Source of the DNA: Frigoribacterium sp. PhB116
GTDB lineage: Bacteria; Actinomycetota; Actinomycetes; Actinomycetales; Microbacteriaceae
Assembly: GCF_004364285.1 (NCBI RefSeq)
Contig: NZ_SOBE01000001.1
Span: 992,001 to 1,056,000 of the forward strand
DNA length: 64,000 nucleotides
Direction: 5' to 3'
In this document: positions 8,653 through 16,653 of the stretch, piece by piece
Layout of the letters: every line of letters starts with the position of its first letter
Numbering within the stretch: position 1 is the first letter of the stretch
Position numbers and translations under genes: made by a program
Notes under the pieces: model-generated
Database searches by the model: none
What the model was told of the DNA's origin: nothing
The model's input: only the letters and a program-made list of their open reading frames with translations

Positions 8653-10337
8653 CCGACCACGCGGCACGGGGCGACCAGGCGGCGCTGGTCGCCGCCGCCC
8701 GCTCGTGGCGTGACCAGGACCCCGACGCCGAGACGCGCGACGAGCTCGGTGCCGTCCTCGCGGCGGTCGAGTCCGGCGACGCCGCCGCCCTGGCCGACCT
8801 GCACGACCGCTTCGACTCGCGTCTCGCCTTCGGCACCGCCGGGCTCCGTGGTGCCCTCGGAGCCGGCTCAGCACGGATGAACCGCGTGCTCGTCGCCCAG
8901 GCCGCGGCCGGGTTCGCGGCGTTCCTCACCGGTCGCGAGAGCGCTCCCTCGATCGTGATCGGCTACGACGGGCGCAAGAACAGTGCCGTCTTCGCCCGGG
9001 ACACGGCCGAGATCATGGCCGCGGCCGGCGTCCGCACGACGATCCTCCCCCGCGCCCTGCCCACGCCCGTGCTGGCCTTCGCCGTTCGCCACCTCGACGT
9101 CAGCGCCGGGGTCATGGTGACCGCGAGCCACAACCCCGCACGGGACAACGGCTACAAGGTCTACCTCGGCGGGGTCGACGCGGGGTCGCAGATCGTCGCG
9201 CCGGTCGACGCCGAGATCGCGGCCCACATCGACGACGCGGCCACCCGCCCCGTGAGCGAGCTGCCCCGGTCGGACGACTGGTCCGAGGCCGGCGACGACC
9301 TCGTCGGCGAGTACGTCCGCCGCACGGCCGCGCTCGCCGGCACCGCCGCCTCCGGCACGCAGCCCCGCGTCGTCTACACGGCGATGCACGGCGTCGGGTG
9401 GGAGGTCGCCCGTCGGGTCTTCGCCCAGGCGGGCTTCGTCGAGCCGATCCCCGTCGCCGAGCAGTCCGCGCCGGACCCCGACTTCCCGACCGTGGCGTTC
9501 CCCAACCCCGAGGAGCCGGGCGCGCTCGACCTCGCCTTCGCCACCGCCGACCGCGTCTCGGCCGACCTGGTGATCGCCAACGACCCCGACGCCGACCGGC
9601 TCGCCGTCGCCGTGCCGACGGCCGACGGCTGGCGCCGCCTCTCGGGCAACGAGGTCGGCGCGCTGCTCGGCTGGCGGGCCGCCGAGCGCGCCCGGCGGGA
9701 CGACGTCGACGGCACCCTCGCCGCGAGCATCGTCTCGTCGCCGGCCCTTCGGGAGGTCGCTCGCCGCTACGACCTGGACTACGTCGACACCCTCACCGGC
9801 TTCAAGTGGGTCTCCCGCGTAGGCGGGCTGCTGTACGGCTACGAGGAGGCCCTCGGCTACCTCGTCGACCCCGAGAAGGTCCGCGACAAGGACGGCATCT
9901 CCGCGGCCGTCGACTTCCTCGCGCTGGCGACCGAGCTCACCGCCGCCGACTCGACCGTCGCCGAGCACCTGGTCGCCTTCGACGAGCGCTTCGGGGCGTA
10001 CGCGTCGTCGCAGATCTCGCTGCGGGTCGACGACCTCGCCGAGATCGGCCGGCTGACGAGCCGCCTGCGGGAGGCGCCTCCCGCGACCGTGGGCTCGCAC
10101 CGCGTCGATCGTGTCGACGACTTCCGCGACGGCTTCGGCGGGTTCCCCGCCGGCGACGTGCTGCGCTGGTGGTTCACCGACGGGTCACGGGTCATCGTGC
10201 GCCCCAGCGGCACCGAGCCCAAGCTCAAGGTCTACATCGATGCGTCGAGCACCGAGGGCGACGCCCGCGGCCGCCGCGTCGCGGCCGAGGAGGCCGTCGC
10301 CGACCTCGACGCGGGGATGCGCGAGCTGCTGAGCTAG
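8649..10337 (+). CDS. pmmB: Phosphoglucomutase/phosphomannomutase-family phosphosugar mutase
   Basis: 562 aa, GTG 8649 overlapping punA. Four-domain alpha-D-phosphohexomutase: substrate-entry FGTAGLRG, the phosphoserine loop VTASHNPARDNGYK, metal-binding loop NDPDADRLAV, sugar loop TGFKWVS and the phosphate-binding loop RPSGTEPKLKVY. The length and its place after punA match the mycobacterial pmmB arrangement (recalled, not searched). Because it is coupled to punA and faces a nucleoside-salvage operon with no deoB in view, I infer that it may act as a phosphopentomutase rather than, or besides, a hexose mutase. Confidence 0.85.
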   Translation: MTDHAARGDQAALVAAARSWRDQDPDAETRDELGAVLAAVESGDAAALADLHDRFDSRLAFGTAGLRGALGAGSARMNRVLVAQAAAGFAAFLTGRESAPSIVIGYDGRKNSAVFARDTAEIMAAAGVRTTILPRALPTPVLAFAVRHLDVSAGVMVTASHNPARDNGYKVYLGGVDAGSQIVAPVDAEIAAHIDDAATRPVSELPRSDDWSEAGDDLVGEYVRRTAALAGTAASGTQPRVVYTAMHGVGWEVARRVFAQAGFVEPIPVAEQSAPDPDFPTVAFPNPEEPGALDLAFATADRVSADLVIANDPDADRLAVAVPTADGWRRLSGNEVGALLGWRAAERARRDDVDGTLAASIVSSPALREVARRYDLDYVDTLTGFKWVSRVGGLLYGYEEALGYLVDPEKVRDKDGISAAVDFLALATELTAADSTVAEHLVAFDERFGAYASSQISLRVDDLAEIGRLTSRLREAPPATVGSHRVDRVDDFRDGFGGFPAGDVLRWWFTDGSRVIVRPSGTEPKLKVYIDASSTEGDARGRRVAAEEAVADLDAGMRELLS

Positions 10338-10347
10338 CCGAGGTCGC

Positions 10348-10406
10348 CGGTCGGCAGGCCTGCCGACCGCAGGAAGGGCCAGGTCGCACGTCGTGCGTCC
10401 TGGCCC
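10348..10406. terminator. Double hairpin between convergent operons
   Basis: A perfect 22-bp palindrome (10348-10369, core GGTCGGCAGGCCTGCCGACC) is followed by a second nested hairpin: GGGCCAGG (10376-10383) pairs with CCTGGCCC (10399-10406) around GCACG/CGTGC. It lies between the + strand mutase and the minus-strand PTS gene and probably stops both transcripts. Confidence 0.7.
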
Positions 10407-10439
10407 CTCCTCGTCCCGTGCCCAGGTGGGCGCCCCTGA

Positions 10440-10712
10440 TCAGCCGAGCGAGCGCTGCAGCTTCTCGGTGAGCTCGGCCTGGTCGAAGTGGTTCTGGATG
10501 ACGATGACGTCCGCGAAGGTCGCCCCGATCGCCTCGACGAACTCCTGCGACGTGAGGATCACCTGCGCGTCGTCCGCGACGGTGCCGATGGAGGCGACGT
10601 CGGCCGCGACCACGTCGGCCTCGATGTCGAGCCGCGCCAGGACGCGCTCGGCGTTGACCTTGAGGATCCCGCTGCTGCCGATGCCGGCACCGCAGATGGT
10701 CACGATCTTCAT
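10440..10712 (-). CDS. PTS EIIB component, ascorbate/galactitol (UlaB/SgaB) type
   Basis: 90 aa, the full length of a single-domain EIIB. The N-terminus MKIVTICGAGIGSS carries the phosphorylated Cys7 in the P-loop-like CGxGxGSS motif of the lactose/ascorbate EIIB superfamily. The start ATGA overlaps the stop of the EIIA gene. No EIIC membrane permease is encoded anywhere in this operon or window, so either a distant EIIC is used or the pair is regulatory. It is the last gene of the nucleoside operon, just before the terminator. Confidence 0.82.
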   Translation of the reverse strand: MKIVTICGAGIGSSGILKVNAERVLARLDIEADVVAADVASIGTVADDAQVILTSQEFVEAIGATFADVIVIQNHFDQAELTEKLQRSLG

Positions 10713-11155
10713 GCGGTCATCCCCATCAGCCGACGGACCTCGTCGGCGCTCGCGGCGGCCGCCAGCGCCGGGATCACCGTGGAGTCGTTGAAGACGTTCG
10801 CCAGGTCGGCGATGGACTCGAGGTGGCCGCCGACGGACTCCACCGCGAGGCCGAGGACGACGCTCACGGGGTCGTTGTGCGGGTGGCCGAAAGGCACCGG
10901 CTCGGCGAGGGTCACCACCGCGAGGCCGTCCTGCAGGACGCTCTCGTCGGGGCGGGCGTGCGCCAGCACGAGGCCGGGCGCGATGACGACGTACGGGCCG
11001 TGCTCCTCGATCATGCGGACCATCTCGTCGCCGTAGCCGTCGCGCGTGGAGCCCGAGGCGACGAGCGCGTCGCCCGCTCTAAGGACGGCGGCACGCCAGT
11101 CGGGGGCGTCGGCGGCGATGACGACGGCCGAGTCCGGCAGGGACGGGAGCGCCAC
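10709..11155 (-). CDS. PTS EIIA component, mannitol/fructose (UlaC-like) type
   Basis: 148 aa, GTG start 2 bases after the add stop. It has the EIIA-2 fold pattern with phosphorylation-site His66 in LVLAHARPDESV, followed by the FGHPHNDPVSVVLGL stretch typical of the family. It takes phosphate from HPr and passes it to EIIB; enzyme I is at 28439 in this window. With its EIIB partner it forms an A+B pair lacking a membrane C domain inside a nucleoside catabolic operon. Confidence 0.85.
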   Translation of the reverse strand: MALPSLPDSAVVIAADAPDWRAAVLRAGDALVASGSTRDGYGDEMVRMIEEHGPYVVIAPGLVLAHARPDESVLQDGLAVVTLAEPVPFGHPHNDPVSVVLGLAVESVGGHLESIADLANVFNDSTVIPALAAAASADEVRRLMGMTA

Positions 11156-11157
11156 GG

Positions 11158-12282
11158 TCAGACCTCCCCGAAGCCCGCCGTGATGCGGTCGGCCAGCGCC
11201 TCGCGGTCCTCGAGGGGCAGGAAGCTCGACGCCGCGGCGTTGAGCTGGAACGTCTCGAGGTCGGACAGGCCGTAGTCGAACGCCTGGGCGAGCAGCGCCA
11301 GCTCCTTCGTCAGGCTCGTGTCGCTCATCAGACGGTTGTCGGTGTTGACCGTGACGCAGTAGCCGAGCTGGTAGAGCAGGTCGAAGGGGTGGTCGTCGAG
11401 GTCGCGGCCCCAGGCGGCGATGGCGCCGGTCTGGAGGTTCGACTGCGGCGAGAGCTCGAGCGCGATCTCACGGTCGCGGACCCAGGCGGCGATCGGGCCG
11501 AGCTCGACGGTCGTCTGGTCGCCCGCGGACGCGACGACCCGGATGTCCTCGGCGAGGCGGACGCCGTGCCCCAGTCGGAGGGCCCGGCCGTCGAGGAGCG
11601 CGCTGCGGATGCTCTCGAGGCCGTCGGCCTCGCCGGCGTGCACGGTGACGGGCATGAACTCGCGGGCCAACAGGTCGAAGGCCGGCCGCTGGTTCGACGC
11701 GGGGAAGCCCGCCTCGGCCCCGGCGATGTCGAACCCGATCACGCCTGCCTCGCGGTGCTTGATCGCGAGCTGCGCGATCTCGAGGCCGCGGTCGGCGTGC
11801 CGCATCGCCGTGACCAGCTGGCCGACGGAGATGACGTGGCCCTCGCCGTCGAGCTGGTCGATCGCCTGCTCGATGCCGCGCTGGACCGCCTCGACGGTCT
11901 GGTCGAGGCTCAGCCCGCCCTGCAGGTGCTGCTCGGGAGCCCAGCGGACCTCGCCGTGGACGACGCCGTCGGCAGCCAGGTCGAGCACGAACTCGCGGGC
12001 GACCCGCTCGAGGCCGGCCTCGGTCTGCATGACCGCGGTCGTGACGTCGAAGGTCTTCAGGTAGTCAGGCAGGTTGCCCGAGTCGGCGCTGTCGACGAAC
12101 CAGCGCCCCAGCTCGTCGGCCCCGCCCGTGACGGGCAGCTCGTAGCCGATCTCGTCGGCCAGCTCGACGATGGTCTGGGGCCGCAGCCCGCCGTCGAGGT
12201 GGTCGTGCAACGACACCTTCGGCAGGGGGGCGATGCGGGGTCCGCCGTCAGGCAGGCGGTAGTCCTTGTCCGGTGCGCTCAT
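11158..12282 (-). CDS. add: Adenosine deaminase
   Basis: 374 aa. The N-terminal zinc motif SLHDHLDGGLRP supplies two His ligands; HAGEADG and LGHGVRL contribute further His residues and the Glu general acid; NTDNRLMSDTSL holds the Asp ligand. It converts (deoxy)adenosine to (deoxy)inosine, the substrate for purine-nucleoside phosphorylase. It lies between deoA and the PTS pair in the leftward nucleoside operon. Confidence 0.95.
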   Translation of the reverse strand: MSAPDKDYRLPDGGPRIAPLPKVSLHDHLDGGLRPQTIVELADEIGYELPVTGGADELGRWFVDSADSGNLPDYLKTFDVTTAVMQTEAGLERVAREFVLDLAADGVVHGEVRWAPEQHLQGGLSLDQTVEAVQRGIEQAIDQLDGEGHVISVGQLVTAMRHADRGLEIAQLAIKHREAGVIGFDIAGAEAGFPASNQRPAFDLLAREFMPVTVHAGEADGLESIRSALLDGRALRLGHGVRLAEDIRVVASAGDQTTVELGPIAAWVRDREIALELSPQSNLQTGAIAAWGRDLDDHPFDLLYQLGYCVTVNTDNRLMSDTSLTKELALLAQAFDYGLSDLETFQLNAAASSFLPLEDREALADRITAGFGEV

Positions 12283-12336
12283 GGGACAAGGCTACCGCCG
12301 CCGACCGTCACGCTGCTGGGGGTCGCCGCCCGTCGG

Positions 12337-13659
12337 TCAGGAGACGCGTCCGGCGACCAGGGGGCCGCGCTCGACGCGCTCGTCGCCGATGGTCCAAGCG
12401 CCCTCGACGGCCTCGAGCGCACGCTCGAAGCGGGCGGGCTCGTCGGCGTGCAGGGTGAAGAGCGGCTGCCCCTCGACGACGGCGTCGCCGAGCTTGGCGT
12501 GCAGCTCGATGCCGGCAGCGGCCTGCACCGGGTCCTGCTTGCGCGCCCGGCCGGCACCGAGGCGCCAGGCACCGATGCCGAAGGGCAGCGCCTGCTGGTC
12601 GGTGACGAAGCCGCTGCGCGTCGCGGTGACCACGTGCGTCTCGCGGGCGGTGGGCAGAGCCGCGTCGGGGTCGCCGCCCTGGGCCCGGATCATGGTCTTC
12701 CAGGCGTCCATCGCCCGGCCGTCGTCGAGGGCAGCCTCGACGTCGGCGTCGGGCTGACCCGCCAGCGTGAGCATCTCGCGGGCGAGCGCGACCGTGAGCT
12801 CCCGGATGTCGGACGGACCGCCTCCGGCGAGGGTCTCCACCGACTCGCGCACCTCGAGCGCGTTGCCGATCGTGAGGCCGAGGGGGACGTTCATGTCGGT
12901 GAGCAGGGCGGTCGTCGCGACGCCCGCGTCCTTGCCGAGGTCGACCATGGTCTGCGCCAGCAGGCGCGACTGCTCGATGTCCTGGATGAAGGCGCCCGAG
13001 CCGAACTTCACGTCGAGCACGAGCGCGGCCGTGCCCTCCGCGATCTTCTTGCTCATGATCGACGACGCGATCAGCGGGATCGCCTCGACCGTCCCGGTGA
13101 TGTCGCGGAGCGCGTAGAGCTTGCCGTCGGCGGGGGCGAGGCCCGAGCCGGCGGCGCAGACGACCGCGCCCGAGTCGGCCATGATCTCGCGCATGCGCTC
13201 GTTCGAGATCGACGCCTGCCAGCCGGGGATCGACTCGAGCTTGTCGAGAGTGCCGCCCGTGTGCCCGAGGCCACGGCCCGAGAGCTGGGGGACGGCGACC
13301 CCGAAGGAGGCGACCAGGGGCGCGAGGGGGAGGGTGATCTTGTCGCCCACTCCCCCGGTCGAGTGCTTGTCGACCGTCGTCTTGCCGAGGCCCGTGAAGT
13401 CCATGGTCTCGCCGCTGCGGATCATCGCCAGCGTCATGTCGCGGATCTCGCGGCGTTCCATGCCGTTGAGGAAGATCGCCATCGTGAGCGCGGCCATCTG
13501 CTCGTCGGCGACGTACCCGCGCGTGTACGCGTCGATCAGCCAGTCGAGCTGAGGGGTCTCGAGGGCGTCGCCGCGGCGCTTCACCCGGATGAGGTCGACG
13601 GTGTCGAAGGGCTCGACGGCCGCCGAGGATGCGGTGGACGAGGTGTCGCTGGTGGTCAT
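12337..13659 (-). CDS. deoA: Thymidine phosphorylase / pyrimidine-nucleoside phosphorylase
   Basis: 440 aa. ATG 13659 is preceded by GGAGCACCACC. Family signature: KHSTGGVGDKITLPLAPLVA, the phosphate loop SGRGLGHTGGTLDKLESIPG, and DVKFGSGAF. The C-terminal alpha/beta domain contains the LGAGRARK-type segment. It phosphorolyses thymidine and (deoxy)uridine to base plus (deoxy)ribose-1-phosphate. It sits between cdd, which makes its uridine substrates, and add. Confidence 0.95.
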   Translation of the reverse strand: MTTSDTSSTASSAAVEPFDTVDLIRVKRRGDALETPQLDWLIDAYTRGYVADEQMAALTMAIFLNGMERREIRDMTLAMIRSGETMDFTGLGKTTVDKHSTGGVGDKITLPLAPLVASFGVAVPQLSGRGLGHTGGTLDKLESIPGWQASISNERMREIMADSGAVVCAAGSGLAPADGKLYALRDITGTVEAIPLIASSIMSKKIAEGTAALVLDVKFGSGAFIQDIEQSRLLAQTMVDLGKDAGVATTALLTDMNVPLGLTIGNALEVRESVETLAGGGPSDIRELTVALAREMLTLAGQPDADVEAALDDGRAMDAWKTMIRAQGGDPDAALPTARETHVVTATRSGFVTDQQALPFGIGAWRLGAGRARKQDPVQAAAGIELHAKLGDAVVEGQPLFTLHADEPARFERALEAVEGAWTIGDERVERGPLVAGRVS

Positions 13660-13673
13660 GGTGGTGCTCCTAG

Positions 13674-14093
13674 CTACGACTGCGAGTCGCGGTACTGCTC
13701 GAGTTGACGGGGCCCGAACGCGTCCGGGATCACCTCGTCGATGGTCTTGAGGCCGGAGACGGTGTCGAGCACCATCGTCTCGTGGGAGTGCTCGTACAGC
13801 AGCTGGCGGCACCGGCCGCAGGGCATCAGCACGCCGCCGTTGCCGTCGACGCAGGCGAACGCGACGAGCTGGCCGCCGCCTCCCATGACGAGGTCGGTGA
13901 CGAGCGAGCACTCGGCGCAGAGGGTGATGCCGTACGAGGCGTTCTCGATGTTGCAGCCGGTGACGAGACGGCCGTCGGCGGTGAGCGCGGCGGCCCCCAC
14001 CGGGAACCCCGAGTACGGCACGTACGCCTTGGCCATCGCCTCCCGGGCGGCCTGACGGAGCGCCTCCCAGTCGGTCGTCTCGGCGACGCTCAC
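13674..14093 (-). CDS. cdd: Cytidine deaminase
   Basis: 139 aa, GTG 14093 overlapping the permease stop (GTGA). Tetrameric-type CDA: YVPYSGFPVGAAAL, NIENASYG, zinc Cys plus catalytic Glu in LCAEC, and the PCGRCRQ zinc pair. It deaminates (deoxy)cytidine to (deoxy)uridine. The following deoA gene consumes the product. Confidence 0.95.
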   Translation of the reverse strand: MSVAETTDWEALRQAAREAMAKAYVPYSGFPVGAAALTADGRLVTGCNIENASYGITLCAECSLVTDLVMGGGGQLVAFACVDGNGGVLMPCGRCRQLLYEHSHETMVLDTVSGLKTIDEVIPDAFGPRQLEQYRDSQS

Positions 14094-15379
14094 GACTTCA
14101 CGTAGGGCTTGCCGGACGCGGCCGGGCCCCGGGACTGGCCGACGAGGCCGGCGACGGCGAAGATCGTGACGACGTACGGCAGCATGAGCATGAACTCGCT
14201 CGGGACGGGTGACCCGATGGCGCCGAGCACGTTCTGCAGGTTCGAGGCGAAGCCGAACAGCAGCGCGGCGAGCGTCGCCCTGATCGGGTCCCACCGGCCG
14301 AAGATGACCGCCGCGAGCGCGATGAAGCCGGCGCCCGCCGTCATCTCCTTCTGGAAGTTGCCGAGCGAGCCGAGCGTGAAGTAGGCCCCGCCGAGACCGG
14401 CGATGGCGCCCGCGAGCGAGACGTTCCAGAAGCGGGTCGCGTTGACCTTGATGCCCACGGTGTCCGCAGCCTGCGGGTGCTCGCCGACGGCTCGGAGGCG
14501 GAGGCCCCAGCGGGTGCGGAACAGCCCGTAGAACACCACGGCGATGGCGATGTACATCAGGTACACGATGATCGTCTGCCGGAAGAACACCGGCCCGACG
14601 ATCGGGATCTGGCTGAGCCCCGGGATCGGCAGCTGCGGGAACCGGACGCCCTGGTTGAGGGCGTCCGACTTCGTGAGGACCTGCGAGTACAGGAAGCTGG
14701 TGAGCCCCGTGACGAGCACGTTGAGCACGACGCCCACGATCACCTGGTCGACGATGTAGCGGATGCTGAAGACGGCCAGGACCATCGACACGAGCACGCC
14801 TGCCACCATGGCGGAGGCGAGGCCCACGTACGCGGACCCGGTCGCGGACGCGACGACGGCCGAGACGAAGGCGCCCGCCAGCAGCTGGCCCTCGATGGCG
14901 ACGTTCACGACGCCGACCCGCTCGCTGATGACGCCGCCGAGGGCGCCGAAGATCAGCGGCGTGCTGAGCGCGAGGGCCCCGAGGAGGAGGCCGGGGACGG
15001 GGATCGTGGCGTCGGCGCTCGTCCAGGTCAGGAAGGCGACGAGGAAGAGCACGCCGAAGACGGCGACGAGCCAGATCGGCACGCGCTGCGCACGCCGTGC
15101 GAGCAGGAACGCCAGCGCGGTCACGACCGCGAGCACGACCGTGAGCGCGACGCCCGTGGCCGCCGAGGGCAGCACGGCGTCGGGCAGCGCGAAGAAGTCG
15201 GTCGAGGTGGCGAGGCGGAACGTGCTCGACCCCTCCCGCGGGTTCACGACGAACAGGACGACCGCGACGACGGTGAAGACCGCGAAGGCGATCGGCGCCT
15301 TGTAGCTGCGCGTGGCGGTGCGGCTGAGGCCGGGGGTCGGCGCGGCGGGGACCGCCGTGTCGGGGGTGAGGGTGCTCAC
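14090..15379 (-). CDS. Nucleoside ABC transporter permease (second, NupQ/YufQ type)
   Basis: 429 aa, GTG 15379 overlapping the first permease gene. About ten hydrophobic segments; the BPD_transp_2 pattern GALGGVISERVGVVNVAIEGQLL and the conserved LRLRAVGEHPQAADTVGI motif are those of BMP-linked nucleoside importers. A hydrophilic N-terminal tail of about 35 residues precedes the membrane part. It forms the channel with the 15376 permease and the 16650 ATPase. Confidence 0.9.
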   Translation of the reverse strand: MSTLTPDTAVPAAPTPGLSRTATRSYKAPIAFAVFTVVAVVLFVVNPREGSSTFRLATSTDFFALPDAVLPSAATGVALTVVLAVVTALAFLLARRAQRVPIWLVAVFGVLFLVAFLTWTSADATIPVPGLLLGALALSTPLIFGALGGVISERVGVVNVAIEGQLLAGAFVSAVVASATGSAYVGLASAMVAGVLVSMVLAVFSIRYIVDQVIVGVVLNVLVTGLTSFLYSQVLTKSDALNQGVRFPQLPIPGLSQIPIVGPVFFRQTIIVYLMYIAIAVVFYGLFRTRWGLRLRAVGEHPQAADTVGIKVNATRFWNVSLAGAIAGLGGAYFTLGSLGNFQKEMTAGAGFIALAAVIFGRWDPIRATLAALLFGFASNLQNVLGAIGSPVPSEFMLMLPYVVTIFAVAGLVGQSRGPAASGKPYVKS

Positions 15380-16653
15380 TTGGTGACCACCGCCTCCTTC
15401 TTCGAGCCGCGGGGAGCCCGAGGGGCTCCCGGCGCGGGCAGACGGAAGATGCTGCGGACGAGCGGCGGGGCCGCCACGAACAGCACGATCAGGGACTGGA
15501 CGACGAGGACGATGTCGATGGGGACGCCGTTCGCCGCCTGCATGGAGTAGCCGCCGGCCTTGAGGGCGCCGAAGAGGATGCCCGCGCCGAAGACGCCCCA
15601 GGGGCGTGATCGGCCGAGGAGCGCGACGGTGATGGCGTCGAAGCCGATGCCCGCGTCGATGCCCGACGTGAAGCCGGTGGTGAGCGTGCCGAGCACCTGG
15701 GTCGACCCGGCCACGCCGGCGAGGGCACCAGAGATGAGCATCGCGTAGAGGTAGATGTTCTTGACGTTCATGCCGGCGGTGCGCGCGGCGTGGGGGTTCT
15801 CGCCGACCGCTCGGAAGCGGAAGCCCAGTGTCGACCGGTTGATGAGCCACCAGACGACGGCCGTGATCACGATGACCAGCAGGAAGCCCCAGTTGAGGTT
15901 GTACCGCGCGCCGAACAGGTCGGGGAGGATCGCGCTCGGGAGCGTGGCCGGCGACTTGGGGTTCGGGCTGCCCGGTGCCTGCAGCAGACCGGGGGTGCGC
16001 AGGGCGTACGCGATCAGGTAGAAGGCGACGTAGTTGAGCATGATCGTGAGGATCACCTCGTGGGCGCCGGTGCGGGCCTTGAGGAGACCGACGATGCCGC
16101 CCCAGACCGCACCGCCCGCGATCCCCGCGAGCAGGGCCAGCGGCAGGTGCACGGCGAGGGGCAGGTCGAACGAGAAGCCGACCCAGCCCGCCGCGCCGGC
16201 CGCGATGAGCATCTGGCCGCGCGCGCCGATGTTGAAGAGGCCCACGCGGAACGCGAGCGCCACGCCGAGACCGGCGGCGATCAGCGGCACCGAGTAGTTG
16301 AGCGTCTCGGTCAGGGGCCTGATGCCCGCCGCGAAGCCGTCGACCCGGAAGTTGTAGACGGCTCCCTGGAACAGGGACGAGTAAGAGCCGCCGACCGACG
16401 CCCAGAAGGCCTGGAAGAAATCGGAGGGGCGGGAGAAGAAGTAGCCGGTCGTCGACTGGACGTCGGGATCGGTGAAGCCGATAAGGAGGCCCGAGACGAC
16501 GAGGGCCAGCACGACGGCGAGCACGGAGATCGCCGCGTTGCCGGTGGTGATCTCGCGCAGCAGGCGCGAGCCGCGCGAGTCGCCTGCCTCCTGGCCGCCG
16601 CCCGTCGGTGCGCCCTGGGGCGCCGGGGTGGTCGTGGTGGTCGCGTCGCTCAC
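15376..16653 (-). CDS. Nucleoside ABC transporter permease (first, NupP/YufP type)
   Basis: 425 aa, GTG 16653 overlapping the ATPase stop. It has a Thr/Pro/Gly-rich cytoplasmic N-terminus (1-30), then a BPD_transp_2 domain with ALAFRVGLFNIGARGQML and FRFRAVGENPHAARTAGM. The periplasmic loop after the first helix (about 70-110) is longer than in the second permease, typical of the YufP-like member. All four genes from the ATPase to cdd overlap by 4 bases, implying tight translational coupling. Confidence 0.9.
   Translation of the reverse strand: MSDATTTTTPAPQGAPTGGGQEAGDSRGSRLLREITTGNAAISVLAVVLALVVSGLLIGFTDPDVQSTTGYFFSRPSDFFQAFWASVGGSYSSLFQGAVYNFRVDGFAAGIRPLTETLNYSVPLIAAGLGVALAFRVGLFNIGARGQMLIAAGAAGWVGFSFDLPLAVHLPLALLAGIAGGAVWGGIVGLLKARTGAHEVILTIMLNYVAFYLIAYALRTPGLLQAPGSPNPKSPATLPSAILPDLFGARYNLNWGFLLVIVITAVVWWLINRSTLGFRFRAVGENPHAARTAGMNVKNIYLYAMLISGALAGVAGSTQVLGTLTTGFTSGIDAGIGFDAITVALLGRSRPWGVFGAGILFGALKAGGYSMQAANGVPIDIVLVVQSLIVLFVAAPPLVRSIFRLPAPGAPRAPRGSKKEAVVTK

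Noticed and set aside
11389-13707. Long + strand open frame of about 770 codons opposite add and deoA
   Set aside because: It is antisense to two clear enzymes, has Asp/Glu/Arg/Gly-biased composition and no motif; high GC keeps stop codons rare in shadow frames. The same holds for long frames at 22440-24842 (-), 37236-39395 (-), 43488-46601 (+) and 58532-61195 (-).
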